DNA of 64,000 nt from Tichowtungia aerotolerans (GCF_009905215.1 NZ_CP047593.1:248001-312000), one strand, 5' to 3'; shown: positions 36,359-44,980, counted from the first letter of the stretch. Made by a program: numbers and translations. The notes: generated from the sequence alone by a model not told the origin.

Positions 36359-36584
36359 GTGACAACGAAACGACTTCTTCTAATCATCATCGCCGGGCGT
36401 TTTGTTTTCGGCTCGCTCCTTTCGCGACAGTAAATCTCTGGAAGCCGCCTACAAAAACCATCAAAGCAATGTTCAGGTATAGAGCAGCGGCACGACAATT
36501 AAAACTCTTCCAGATGATGAGGCACAGATCGATGCGCTCGAAAAAGACCGGCGCCTCATCCGCCCGGACCGGGCACCCCACTGA
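36359..36584 (+). pseudogene. Decayed small secreted protein or lipoprotein gene
   Basis: Three consecutive open pieces in different frames read like one protein. From GTG 36359: VTTKRLLLIIIAGRFVFGSL, a signal or lipoprotein leader, ending in a stop at about 36431. An overlapping frame then reads DSKSLEAAYKNHQSNVQV to a stop near 36481. A third reads IKTLPDDEAQIDALEKDRRL and ends at TGA 36582-36584. At least two frameshifts separate them. The pieces have protein-like composition and lie in the 370-nt gap after sucrose phosphorylase that otherwise has no gene. I do not recognise the family. Could be chance, but three ordered pieces argue for a degraded gene. Confidence 0.4.
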
Positions 36585-36608
36585 GACGATATTTAATCCC
36601 CACAACAT

Positions 36609-36642
36609 TTCCAAGGATTGGAACTTTTTCCAATCCCTGAAA
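36609..36642. repeat. Two adjacent palindrome copies in the leader of the GLQVG-repeat gene
   Basis: 36609-36623 is a perfect TTCCAA GGA TTGGAA; 36628-36642 is a degenerate TTCCAA TCC CTGAAA. They sit 33-66 nt upstream of the start codon at 36675. The right arm of the first can also pair with the left arm of the second, allowing alternative RNA folds in the 5' leader. Confidence 0.65.
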
Positions 36643-36674
36643 ATATCTATCGTTCAATAAATAGGAGACCCACC

Positions 36675-37232
36675 ATGAAGAAAATCGTAATTGGCGCAGC
36701 AGCACTCGTAACCGCATTCGGAGCGGCGGCACAAACGGAGCCGTTCAACCTGAGCCTTACACCGGACGTGGCTGTGCATGACCGCATTACAGAGATCCGC
36801 GGAATCACGCTGAGCCTCTGGGGCGAAAACCCGCAGCACTCCTTCGCTTTGGGGCTGGTTAACGGAACCACCGGCAACAGCGCCGGACTCAGTGTTGGAA
36901 TCCTGAACTATGCAGACGGATACAAAGGGTTGCAATGGGGAGTGGTCAACCATACGGAAGGTGACTTCACCGGATGGCAGGGAGGTCCGTTTGCCGGATT
37001 GCTGGGCAGCGCGGTCAACTATGCCGGCGGAACCATGAAAGGCCTGCAGGTTGGCGGAGTCAACATGACCGGAAACCTCACCGGTCTTCAGGTTGGACTG
37101 GTCAATTACACCAAAGGTTCTGGCCCTGGCATCCAGATCGGACTCGTCAACATGATGCCCGAAAACATCTGGTTCGATAATCTGCCCGAAGAACTGGCAC
37201 CGGCCATGATTCTCGTCAACTGGCGCTTCTAG
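36675..37232 (+). CDS. Secreted surface protein with GLQVG-type beta repeats
   Basis: 185 residues. Signal peptide MKKIVIGAAALVTAFGAAAQ, then an array of roughly 20-residue units built around G-x-N/V motifs: LALGLVNGTTGNSAGLSVG, LNYADGYKGLQWGVVNHT, VNYAGGTMKGLQVGGVNMT, NLTGLQVGLVNYTKG, GIQIGLVNMMPE. Such strands look like the LA_2272-type surface repeats seen in Leptospira and PVC bacteria; it is probably an outer-membrane or surface beta protein. AGGAG lies 8 nt before ATG 36675. Its mRNA leader holds two palindrome copies and its 3' end a terminator formed by two more, making it the gene most surrounded by this element. Confidence 0.7.
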   Translation: MKKIVIGAAALVTAFGAAAQTEPFNLSLTPDVAVHDRITEIRGITLSLWGENPQHSFALGLVNGTTGNSAGLSVGILNYADGYKGLQWGVVNHTEGDFTGWQGGPFAGLLGSAVNYAGGTMKGLQVGGVNMTGNLTGLQVGLVNYTKGSGPGIQIGLVNMMPENIWFDNLPEELAPAMILVNWRF

Positions 37233-37268
37233 CCCTCTAACCGCTTAACGAGGCCGGCATGCCCGACG

Positions 37269-37324
37269 TCCAACCCTCGGAAAAATTTTCAGGTGCAACC
37301 TGTTTCCAAGGGTTGGATTTTTTT
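37269..37324 (+). terminator. Intrinsic terminator formed by two half-diverged palindrome copies
   Basis: Left arm TCCAACCCTCGGAAA (37269-37283) pairs with TTTCCAAGGGTTGGA (37303-37317), one mismatch in 15 bp, loop 19 nt, followed directly by seven T. The right arm together with its own halves is also a TTCCAA GGG TTGGA palindrome copy. It lies 37 nt after the surface-protein stop. Confidence 0.85.
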
Positions 37325-37514
37325 ACATCCAAGGGGACAGTCCTGAATGGCGCTAAGTTAAGGTCTGTTTGCACTGTATTTGCTCTGATGCAGTCAAAAA
37401 GGTCAGTCCCGTAATCAAGTAATCCAAGGCCTGCTCCCGTCTCGTCACCCATCAAATTTCAAAATATATTGTTCAGCTTACGTTTTTTTAGACAGCAAAT
37501 GAGGAATTGTTTAA

Positions 37515-37655
37515 GAAAATCATCCAATAAAAAGCTGGTATGATTTTGACACGAACAACAAAAAGAAAGCCCCGGGCTTTAGACGATGGCTTTTATTCGG
37601 ACTGACCAAATCAGTGATTAGCCTTGCCGTGAAGTGGCTGAAAGATGAGGGATGA
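37515..37655 (+). pseudogene. Open 46-codon tail, possible gene remnant
   Basis: Open from a stop at 37512-37514 to TGA 37653-37655 with no in-frame ATG. The peptide includes SWYDFDTNNKKKAPGFRRW and then LLFGLTKSVISLAVKWLKDE. The amphipathic, basic-to-hydrophobic character and the ordinary codon mix look like a real protein C-terminus and not random sequence. No family recognised. Alternatives: a small gene with a non-standard start, or chance. Confidence 0.3.
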
Positions 37656-37723
37656 ACTATGACAGAAGAATCATAGAAATTTCAAATCGATCCTGCGGCG
37701 GCGTGTGACACGCCTCCCTGCTT

Positions 37724-37790
37724 GCCTTTTCCGTACAATCCGTGTGTTCCGTGGTTAAATTCTCCGTGCCTCTGAGTTCTCTGTCCGGAC
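37724..37790. repeat. Quasi-periodic CACGGA / CCGTG tract
   Basis: Plus strand carries TCCGTA, TCCGTG, TTCCGTGG, CTCCGTGCC, CTCTGAG and CTCTGTCC at 8-13-nt spacing; on the minus strand it reads as ACCACGGAACACACGGA-like sequence. Tracts of this flavour recur in intergenic DNA of unrelated bacteria to my recollection; no function is known to me. Confidence 0.45.
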
Positions 37791-37914
37791 CTCGACTGTG
37801 AACATGATCCTGTGAATTCAGTTGATCCCGTCAGAAGCCCGAATGCTCCAGCCCAAACCCAATCTTTCCCGGTGAAAGGTTGAAACCTGAGATGAGACCG
37901 GTAGGGTAAAGTAT

Positions 37915-38745
37915 ATGCACGACACGATTGAGAAACTCGGAAATTCACAGATTCAGCACGGACCGGACAACAACCGCATCTATCTGATGAAACTCGACCC
38001 TGCCGATATGCCCGGCATTATCGGCCAGCTCAACGAACTGGCCGCCGAGAAGGGCTACACTAAAATCTTCGCAAAAGTGCCCGGCCCCAGCGCGTCGGCC
38101 TTTGTCCGCGAAGGCTACTGCCGCGAAGGAATGATTCCTCATTTCTACAGCGGGAAAACCACGGCAACGTTTCTAGGAAAATTCATCGATCCCATGCGGG
38201 AAGCCACCCGGCAGCGCAATAAAATTGAAAACATCATTATCCTCGCGCAGTCCAAAAACGGAACACAGCCCAAACCGCTTCCAGAGGGATATACGATGCG
38301 TCCGGCTGTCGAAGCTGACGCAGAAGAACTGGCCGCAGTCTACAAACAGGTCTTTGAGTCCTACCCCTTCCCGATTCACGACCCGGATTATTTAATCAAA
38401 ACCATGCGAAGCCACGTCTGCTACTTCGTCGCGGAAAAAGACGGAAAAATCGCGGCGGCCGCTTCGGGCGAAATGGATAAAGAAAACCGCAACGCAGAAA
38501 TGACCGACTTCGCCACCCTGCCCGAACACCTCGGCAACGGTCTGGCCGTTCATCTGCTGAAGTTCATGGAACCGGAAATGCAGAAGCGCGGCATCGCCAC
38601 GCTCTACACCATCGCCCGCGCCATCTCTCCCGGCATGAACATCACCTTTTCAAAATGCGGCTACACGTTCGGCGGCACGCTGATCAACAACACCCAGATC
38701 TCCGGTTCCATCGAAAGCATGAATCTCTGGCACAAAAGCTTCTGA
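37915..38745 (+). CDS. ablB: Putative beta-lysine N-acetyltransferase
   Basis: 276-residue protein matching AblB. The N-terminal part has KIFAKVPGPSASAFVREGYC and IPHFYSGKTTATFLGKFIDP, diagnostic of the family; the C-terminal part is a GNAT domain (YTMRPAVEADAEELAAVYKQ, MTDFATLPEHLGNGLAVHLL). AblB acetylates beta-lysine to N-epsilon-acetyl-beta-lysine, an osmolyte known from methanogens and some bacteria. The usual partner AblA, lysine 2,3-aminomutase, is not adjacent or elsewhere in the window. Weak ribosome site before the ATG. Convergent with the secreted protein gene; a palindrome copy lies in the 3' spacer. Confidence 0.88.
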   Translation: MHDTIEKLGNSQIQHGPDNNRIYLMKLDPADMPGIIGQLNELAAEKGYTKIFAKVPGPSASAFVREGYCREGMIPHFYSGKTTATFLGKFIDPMREATRQRNKIENIIILAQSKNGTQPKPLPEGYTMRPAVEADAEELAAVYKQVFESYPFPIHDPDYLIKTMRSHVCYFVAEKDGKIAAAASGEMDKENRNAEMTDFATLPEHLGNGLAVHLLKFMEPEMQKRGIATLYTIARAISPGMNITFSKCGYTFGGTLINNTQISGSIESMNLWHKSF

Positions 38746-38753
38746 TATCCGAA

Positions 38754-38768
38754 TTCCAATGTTTGGAA
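38754..38768. repeat. Dispersed palindrome copy (TTCCAA TGT TTGGAA) between convergent genes
   Basis: Perfect arms, 9 nt after the ablB stop and 27 nt from the stop of the opposing gene. No T tract follows, so any 3'-end function would not be standard termination. Confidence 0.75.
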
Positions 38769-38794
38769 GCCAAATTGGCCGACGGAACTTCCGG

Positions 38795-39769
38795 CTATTC
38801 GCCGGGGGCGCTGCGCACGCGCAGGAACTGTTTTTCTCCTCCGACCGGAAGCGTCCATTCAACAACATCGCCGGCGTTGGTCCATGTGACGAGGTCTTCA
38901 GATTTTTCAACCTGTAACCGCAGGCGGGCGGTAGTTCCTTCGATGCCCAACGCAACCTGCCCAACGGCTACGTCAAGCACGGCGTTGGAGCTGTAAAGGC
39001 CATAGGTATCCGGATTATCCCGAATGTAAGAAATAAACGGCGCACTGTCACGGGTCGGCGAAAGACCGTTGTTGAACTCGAACAGGTCATCATAATCGTC
39101 CCCATCCGTATTAGCCATCCACGGATTGGCGCCAACGGCCCATTCGTTGGTGTTTTTGAGGCCGTCGCCATCCGGATCGTCGGAGAAGGATGCCAAAAGG
39201 TTGGTGGGTGCGGTTGCCGTAAAATAGAGGTTGGTTGCTGACGGACCGGTGGTCGTTCCACCGCTCCAGCCGGTAAAGAGCCAGCCATAATCCGGAACCG
39301 CGCGAAGATGGTTCGTTCCGCCATCCGGGAACCAGGCTCCATTGCCCGAATAAGCCATATCGATCGGCTGTACAGCGCCTAGACCTGACACACCCCATGT
39401 CACCCAATAGGATGTATCCCACTCCCATGTAAGCGAGGACACCACATTGGTCAGTTTAACCGTGGTCGAATCACCGCTGCCCGATGCCGGAGCAATCCCT
39501 ATTCCCGAAAAACCGGCGCAGTTAAGCAGAATAGTTCCGTCCTGTTCAAAAACAGGATTTTCGTAAAACGTGCTGTAAACGGATTGATGCCATGAATTGG
39601 TTGTGACACCTGCTGTCGCTGAAGGAAACAACTCTCCGTGAGGCGTTGATATGGTCAGGACATAATCCCGGGAATCGACCGTCGCGCTCACCGAGTTGGT
39701 GGAGCGCACCGCCAATGCACTGATTGAAATTCCGAGAACCGTAAACAAGATTATTTTTAAATATTTCAT
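38795..39769 (-). CDS. Secreted protein with InlB-like, calcium-binding and C-terminal beta domains
   Basis: 324 residues from ATG 39769 (an adjacent ATG at 39772 is equally possible; AGGAGAG upstream). Signal peptide MKYLKIILFTVLGISISALA. The middle has a GWLFTGWSGG unit resembling divergent InlB B-repeats, followed by DDPDGDGLKNTNEWAVGANP and TDGDDYDDLFEFNNGLSP, thrombospondin-3-like Asp loops that likely bind calcium. The C-terminus (LRLQVEKSEDLVTWTNAGDV) resembles beta domains that end many secreted PVC proteins. Starts 12 nt after the stop of the 1711-residue protein and so is its operon partner. Function unknown; probably surface or extracellular. Confidence 0.72.
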   Translation of the reverse strand: MKYLKIILFTVLGISISALAVRSTNSVSATVDSRDYVLTISTPHGELFPSATAGVTTNSWHQSVYSTFYENPVFEQDGTILLNCAGFSGIGIAPASGSGDSTTVKLTNVVSSLTWEWDTSYWVTWGVSGLGAVQPIDMAYSGNGAWFPDGGTNHLRAVPDYGWLFTGWSGGTTTGPSATNLYFTATAPTNLLASFSDDPDGDGLKNTNEWAVGANPWMANTDGDDYDDLFEFNNGLSPTRDSAPFISYIRDNPDTYGLYSSNAVLDVAVGQVALGIEGTTARLRLQVEKSEDLVTWTNAGDVVEWTLPVGGEKQFLRVRSAPGE

Positions 39770-39783
39770 CATTCTCTCCTGAA

Positions 39784-42700
39784 TTATTCTCCGCCGCGCA
39801 CCGGCCAGACATTGACCGTGGATGTTTTTGATCCGTCCTGAATGGCGCCATTGTAGAAGCTGATGGCCAAGGCCCTCCCCGAATCCGGATGGTATGTTGT
39901 CGAGGTCCAGAAATAACTGCTGCCGCTGATGGTGGCATTGGAGAACGGGTGGCTTTGCGGCAGCACCGTTTGATCCCCACGCTGACTGTAATCCACGAGG
40001 CTTTCCATTTCGCGCACATTGGGCAGGCGCCAGTCGGCGTAGCCACAGAAGTTGAGGTTTTCGCAATACGCCACGGCTTCTGCCCAGGTCATGGCACCGC
40101 AGGCGCGCATGGAGCCGAGCCACATCAGGCCGGTTCGGTTGTCATTAACCGTGCCGTTTCCGTTGTCCGAGAACCGCGCACCGGTTTCTTGCGCACCGCT
40201 TTGCACGGCACCATCATCCGCCATATGATAGCTGTTGGTCTGGCCGGTGACAGCGACCTGAAGCGGCGCACTCTCATACACATTGGTGCTGACAACAAGA
40301 TAGTATGCATACTCCGTCTTTGAAGCTTCGAGGGTCTTCCCGGATTCCAGATCAACCTGCCAACCGGTACTGCCGCCTGTGAATCCTCCCGCGCTGGTAC
40401 TGGTCCAGAGCTTTGCACTGCTTTGAATTCCTGTAAAGGGATGACCCTCCGGCAGGGCGGTGCCCGACTGCCCATAGTCGATCAAGCTAAGCACTTCCCT
40501 CACATTGGGCAGTCTCCAGTTATTCTGATTCGCAGCGGTGGCGGCATCTGACCATTGCATCGGGCCCAGGCCGACGGCCCACCATGTAAAACCGGTCAGC
40601 TCGTCATAGACAAAATCACCTCCCCCCGTAAACCGTGGAGCAGTAGATTCGACACCGATCCGGCTTGCGCCGTCATCGCCTGACACATAGCTGTTGGTCT
40701 GCCCGCTCTGAGCCAGCGCAACCTGAGCCGCCGCCGCGGATGGCACGGACTCCAGAGTGGCCACTCCTCCTCGACAGGTCAGGTAATAAGCGGATTGGGC
40801 AAGCTCAACCTCTCCGTCATAGAAGCTCACCGCAAACCCATAGTTGGAATCTTTCGAATATAGAGTGCTGGTCCAGTACCGCGCCGAGGATGACGTCTGC
40901 ATTCCAACAAACGGATGCCCAGCCGGCATATAGGCGGTCGTATCATAATTGTACAGCGATTCCAGTTCGTTCACGCTGGGGATTCGCCAATCATCATATC
41001 CCGCCAGCGCGGAATTCTCAGCCGTCTGCAGCGCAAACCCACGCATCACAGTGCCTCCCGAAGATTGGCGGGACCACATCAGGCCGGTCAGGTGATCGGT
41101 CACCGTACCATCGCCATGATCGGTAAAGCGGGGCGACGGCCATGCAGCACCGGCTTGCAGGTCCCCGTCTTCGCCGGCATATGTGGTTCCCTGAGTCTGC
41201 CCTGTTCGGGGAACGTCTGCCAAACCCTTCATCGCCGTACGGACCGGAAGGTAATAGTTGCTGTAATAGGTTCCATAATTATAGGTCAGATGCGCATAGG
41301 TTGTTCCGGCCGCAAGACTAACCGCATATTTAAAGCTGTAGTTCGGGAGCGTGGTGCTCGTCCAGTACCAGTCATTATAAGGCAGACTGGAAAAAACACT
41401 GGACTCAATGGCCGGGTCATGGAGCCCATAGTTACAAAGGCTTCGCATCTCACGAACATTTGGCAGGCGCCAGTCGTCATGTCCGGCCAGCGTCAAACCG
41501 TCGCAGTTTTGAAGTGCCGTGTGCCAGTACGCCGACGAAGCGGATTTTGCCCACATCAGACCGGTCAAATTGTCCGTAATCGTCTCGTCCCCATTGTCGG
41601 TAAAACGCGGAGATGGCCAGGTTAGTCCGGGTCGCACGTTCCCGTCCTCTTCATCATACATCCCCTGCGTCTGTCCGGTCTGGGGAATGTTAACGATGCC
41701 ACCTTCATAAGGCGTATATGAGGGCAACCCATTGTCTAGCAGCAAACGGAAGGTCAGCTCATCCACATTCAGGTTCCAGTCCGCACCCGCATCCCAGACA
41801 ATCGTCTGGTTGGTTCCGCCTTGAACCATTCCCGCACCGGAAAATGCGTCCGCATTCAGGTTGGTTCCGTTGTGGAACACCTCCACCATCGCCATCAGGC
41901 TTTCATCTGCCGGTGTTTCAAAGGAAATGGCTACGGTTCTCGTTCCTTCAACCTGCGCCACGGTCATATTCGTAATGGTCGGCAGCAGGCTGACAAAGCG
42001 GGCTGTTATGCTTTTGGGTTCACTCATCGTAACAACGGCATCACCGATGCCGATTGCGTCGCCGTCCCAGCCAATAAACTCCCATCCGGCCGCCGGTGTT
42101 GCCACGAGGGTTTGAACCGAGTCCGCTGCATAGAAATCGCTGCTCAGGTTGATAGCTCCACCGCCGTCAACCGTCAGCTCAAGGTAGTGATCCACCTCTG
42201 CCCAGGTCCACCCCAACGTTGAATCCTCTTCCAGAGTCACCAGCACCTCATTGGTCGTTCCGGATGCAGGAACCGATCCGCTTCCGCTCCAGCCCGAACA
42301 AATGTAATGCGTCTGCCCGTCAAAATATGCACTGTCAACCGTGCAGGTAATGATGGTTCCGGAATCATAGACCTCATAACCGGCAGCAGGCGATGGCGTT
42401 CCCAGCGCACTTCCAATGGTCAAAGCCGCACGACTGGAATCCGTCCCTTGAGAAACAGTGAATGAATCGAACTGTTTCGTCCCGCCAGTAGTGTCACCAG
42501 CCGAGCCACCTTTCAGAAGCACATGGGTGGTGTTCGCCGGCATTTCATCGGCTGTAGCAATGGATACCGGTGTTCCCCCATTGATGGAGTACGTTCCCTC
42601 CCCGGTCATCGGATCATAGGTGATGGTTTCATCGAACCACTCCCCCCAAACTGCAGGAGCCAATGATGCGCCGTATCCGAACCCGGCACTTGTATACATC

Positions 42701-44919
42701 CAGTAGAGCAGCGTATCTCCGCTCTCTGTGCTCAGCACCTCCAGCATGGTCGGAGCACCAGAGGCGGAGACTTTGGTTCGACGCTCAATCGTAATAATTC
42801 CCCGGTCACTAACCGGCAGGCGGGTCATATAGGCACCGCCGTCGTTCAACACATCATAACTGATGTTCAGCGTCCCGCCCGATTCCGTCAGAGACGATCC
42901 GGCAGAATTGGTACTAAACCCGCCAGAAGACGCCTTGATCGCCGTCCATGCCGACGTATCCAAGCTTTCATCGTTAAAATCGTCATCCAGCAGAACATCA
43001 TTCCGGAAGGTCGCAGCAACCGTTTTGGGCGCATCCATCGTCAGCGTAACGTTTTCTGTACCGGTGGCATCGCCGCCCCATCCGGCAAACCAGCTGCCGG
43101 CATCAGGAGTCGCAATCAAGGTTTGCTCAGAGTCCGGCGCATAAAAACCACTGGAAAGATTCACCGATCCGTTCCCAATTTCAGTGATGTCCAGCCACTG
43201 GCCGATGATCTCCCAGTTCCACGTAATCGACGACTCCTGCGTGATCACCACATCGACCGTATTGGTCGTCCCCGAAGATGGAACAGATCCCGTTCCCGTC
43301 CATCCGGTGCATTGATAAAGCGTCCCGTTGTTGGTCATCTGATGCCCCACCGAAAGGGTCAGCGATGCGTCTTGCTCATGAACAAAGCTGCCGACGGCCG
43401 GATCGGGAGTTCCCTGCTCAGACGCAACACTCAGCAGGAAAAGACTAACCGGATCATCCTGCAATACTTTAAACGAATCAAACTGCTTGGTGTGCCCATA
43501 ATATGCACCCGAAGCACCGCCCCGCAGATATACATTGCTCGTCCCCGCAGACATCGCCGCTCCCGAGACCAGCACCGGATCACTTCCATTCAACGAGTAG
43601 GTTCCGTATCCGGTCGACGGGTCATAGGTAATCACCTCATCAAACCACTCATCCCATACGCCGGTTGCCCGCGCATCATTAAATCCGCCGAACCCAAACC
43701 GTGAAACCCCGAATGCATCATAGTTGTAATAGCCCCACGTCAGCAGCGTCTCACCGCTTTCGCTCATCAGGTTCTCAGTCATGTAAGCCATCGCATACTT
43801 GGCATGCACCTGTGTACGGCGCTCAAGAACAATCTGCCCCTGATCATCCACCGAAAGGTTCGCACTGCGATAAGCCCCGCCGTTGTCGATGGCGCTGGAA
43901 TAAAGCCGCATCGCCCCGTTCGTTTCACTCACCGTCAATCCGGCCAAAGATTCATTAAATTCTGTATAGGACGTGGTTTTAATTGCCGTCCATTTGGAAG
44001 CATCCAGAGTTCCATCCTCAAAATCATCATCCAGCAGAACGTTCCAGTGCCACGTGATGGACGAATCCTCGGACAGCGTAAAAACCACCTCGTTGGTGGT
44101 TCCGGAGGCCGGAACCGATCCCGTGCCCGTCCAGCCGAGACATTTCTCCCCATCGGCCGTGACGCTCTCCACCGAGCAGGTCACAACCGTTCCCACATCA
44201 TACGCACTGTTTCCAATGCCTGGAACCGGCGAGCCGTAGGCCGAGCTGACCGTCAGCAGTTTGCGGTCGGTTTGCGTAACAGTGAAATCATTAATTGCTT
44301 TATAGTCAGTACTGCTCCCTTCAGCGTATGCGCTTCCTCGCAAATATAAATTGGTTGTTCCGGAGGGAAGCGGAATACCCGTAACCGTTGCAGTCCCTTT
44401 TGCATTTGAATAAGAGCCCTGTCCGGTGACCGGGTCATAGGTTATAATCTCATTAACCCAAGTGGTATCCCATGTTACAGCCACCAAAGACGGATCATCA
44501 AAACCGCCGAATCCATCACGAACAGTGTTGCCATCGTTGTAGTCATGGTAGCCCCAGCGTAACAAAACGGTTCCATCCTCTGCGACAATTTCATCTGGCC
44601 TCGAAACCAAAGAGCCACTGCCTCTGGAAATATAGATACTGCGCGTGACAACAATTTCACCTTTACCATCAACCGGAAGCAGTTTGGATTTATAGGCCCC
44701 CGCCGCGTTTTGGATAAACAGATACCCTGCGGTCTCAGTCACGGTTCCTCCCGCTGAGGAGTCATCAAAACTTGTGTGTCCTGTGCCTGTGATCAGCGTC
44801 CACTTCGACGAGTCAATCGAAGCATCTTCAAAATCATCGGTTAACAGTACGGTATCCGCCTGTGCAATCCATACAACTAAACAAAACAGTCCAATCCATG
44901 CCTGCAACAATCGTCTCAT
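39784..44919 (-). CDS. Giant secreted multimodular protein: three N-terminal modules, InlB-like repeats, four DUF1566 domains
   Basis: 1711 residues. Signal peptide MRRLLQAWIGLFCLVVWIAQ. Three similar lectin-like modules begin with DDFEDxxxDxSxW (near residues 24, 294 and 642), each with FGGFxD, ITYDPxTGxGxYS and an NLYLRG-type strand. Between them are GWTGTGSVPASGTTN strands and divergent InlB B-repeat units (ATPAAGWEFIGWDGDA). A fibronectin-like segment (about 985-1075) leads to four tandem DUF1566/Lcl C-terminal domains (starts near 1076, 1236, 1403 and 1556) with GQTQ/GQTN, RFTDxGDGTVTDxLTGLMW and WRLPNVREMxSL. AGGAGGG precedes ATG 44919. Likely exported to the surface for glycan or matrix binding; the ligand is unknown. 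Confidence 0.85.
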   Translation of the reverse strand: MRRLLQAWIGLFCLVVWIAQADTVLLTDDFEDASIDSSKWTLITGTGHTSFDDSSAGGTVTETAGYLFIQNAAGAYKSKLLPVDGKGEIVVTRSIYISRGSGSLVSRPDEIVAEDGTVLLRWGYHDYNDGNTVRDGFGGFDDPSLVAVTWDTTWVNEIITYDPVTGQGSYSNAKGTATVTGIPLPSGTTNLYLRGSAYAEGSSTDYKAINDFTVTQTDRKLLTVSSAYGSPVPGIGNSAYDVGTVVTCSVESVTADGEKCLGWTGTGSVPASGTTNEVVFTLSEDSSITWHWNVLLDDDFEDGTLDASKWTAIKTTSYTEFNESLAGLTVSETNGAMRLYSSAIDNGGAYRSANLSVDDQGQIVLERRTQVHAKYAMAYMTENLMSESGETLLTWGYYNYDAFGVSRFGFGGFNDARATGVWDEWFDEVITYDPSTGYGTYSLNGSDPVLVSGAAMSAGTSNVYLRGGASGAYYGHTKQFDSFKVLQDDPVSLFLLSVASEQGTPDPAVGSFVHEQDASLTLSVGHQMTNNGTLYQCTGWTGTGSVPSSGTTNTVDVVITQESSITWNWEIIGQWLDITEIGNGSVNLSSGFYAPDSEQTLIATPDAGSWFAGWGGDATGTENVTLTMDAPKTVAATFRNDVLLDDDFNDESLDTSAWTAIKASSGGFSTNSAGSSLTESGGTLNISYDVLNDGGAYMTRLPVSDRGIITIERRTKVSASGAPTMLEVLSTESGDTLLYWMYTSAGFGYGASLAPAVWGEWFDETITYDPMTGEGTYSINGGTPVSIATADEMPANTTHVLLKGGSAGDTTGGTKQFDSFTVSQGTDSSRAALTIGSALGTPSPAAGYEVYDSGTIITCTVDSAYFDGQTHYICSGWSGSGSVPASGTTNEVLVTLEEDSTLGWTWAEVDHYLELTVDGGGAINLSSDFYAADSVQTLVATPAAGWEFIGWDGDAIGIGDAVVTMSEPKSITARFVSLLPTITNMTVAQVEGTRTVAISFETPADESLMAMVEVFHNGTNLNADAFSGAGMVQGGTNQTIVWDAGADWNLNVDELTFRLLLDNGLPSYTPYEGGIVNIPQTGQTQGMYDEEDGNVRPGLTWPSPRFTDNGDETITDNLTGLMWAKSASSAYWHTALQNCDGLTLAGHDDWRLPNVREMRSLCNYGLHDPAIESSVFSSLPYNDWYWTSTTLPNYSFKYAVSLAAGTTYAHLTYNYGTYYSNYYLPVRTAMKGLADVPRTGQTQGTTYAGEDGDLQAGAAWPSPRFTDHGDGTVTDHLTGLMWSRQSSGGTVMRGFALQTAENSALAGYDDWRIPSVNELESLYNYDTTAYMPAGHPFVGMQTSSSARYWTSTLYSKDSNYGFAVSFYDGEVELAQSAYYLTCRGGVATLESVPSAAAAQVALAQSGQTNSYVSGDDGASRIGVESTAPRFTGGGDFVYDELTGFTWWAVGLGPMQWSDAATAANQNNWRLPNVREVLSLIDYGQSGTALPEGHPFTGIQSSAKLWTSTSAGGFTGGSTGWQVDLESGKTLEASKTEYAYYLVVSTNVYESAPLQVAVTGQTNSYHMADDGAVQSGAQETGARFSDNGNGTVNDNRTGLMWLGSMRACGAMTWAEAVAYCENLNFCGYADWRLPNVREMESLVDYSQRGDQTVLPQSHPFSNATISGSSYFWTSTTYHPDSGRALAISFYNGAIQDGSKTSTVNVWPVRGGE

Positions 44920-44980
44920 AAGCCCTCCTGTTAAAAAGCGGTTAATTTTGCACAACAATTATAACCCGAGCAACATTTTT

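Larger units (their letters stand above)
37233..37914. other. 682-nt spacer with terminator, remnants and repeats
   Basis: This gap holds a palindrome-based terminator (37269-37324), a GGGGACAGTCC tract near 37333, an AAAGCCCCGGGCTTT hairpin at about 37565-37579, an open 46-codon tail (37515-37655), a perfect GGCGTG/CACGCC hairpin (37700-37714) and a quasi-periodic CCGTG tract (37730-37790). No intact gene was seen. Confidence 0.55.

Noticed and set aside
39784-41750. DUF1566 domains as targets of a diversity-generating retroelement
   Set aside because: DUF1566 resembles folds used as variable proteins, but no reverse transcriptase, template repeat or adenine-biased variable region was seen in the window.
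39784-44919. CRISPR-like repetition in the 40-45 kb region
   Set aside because: The repetition is caused by tandem protein domains of about 150 residues or more with diverged DNA; there are no short repeats with unique spacers and no cas genes.
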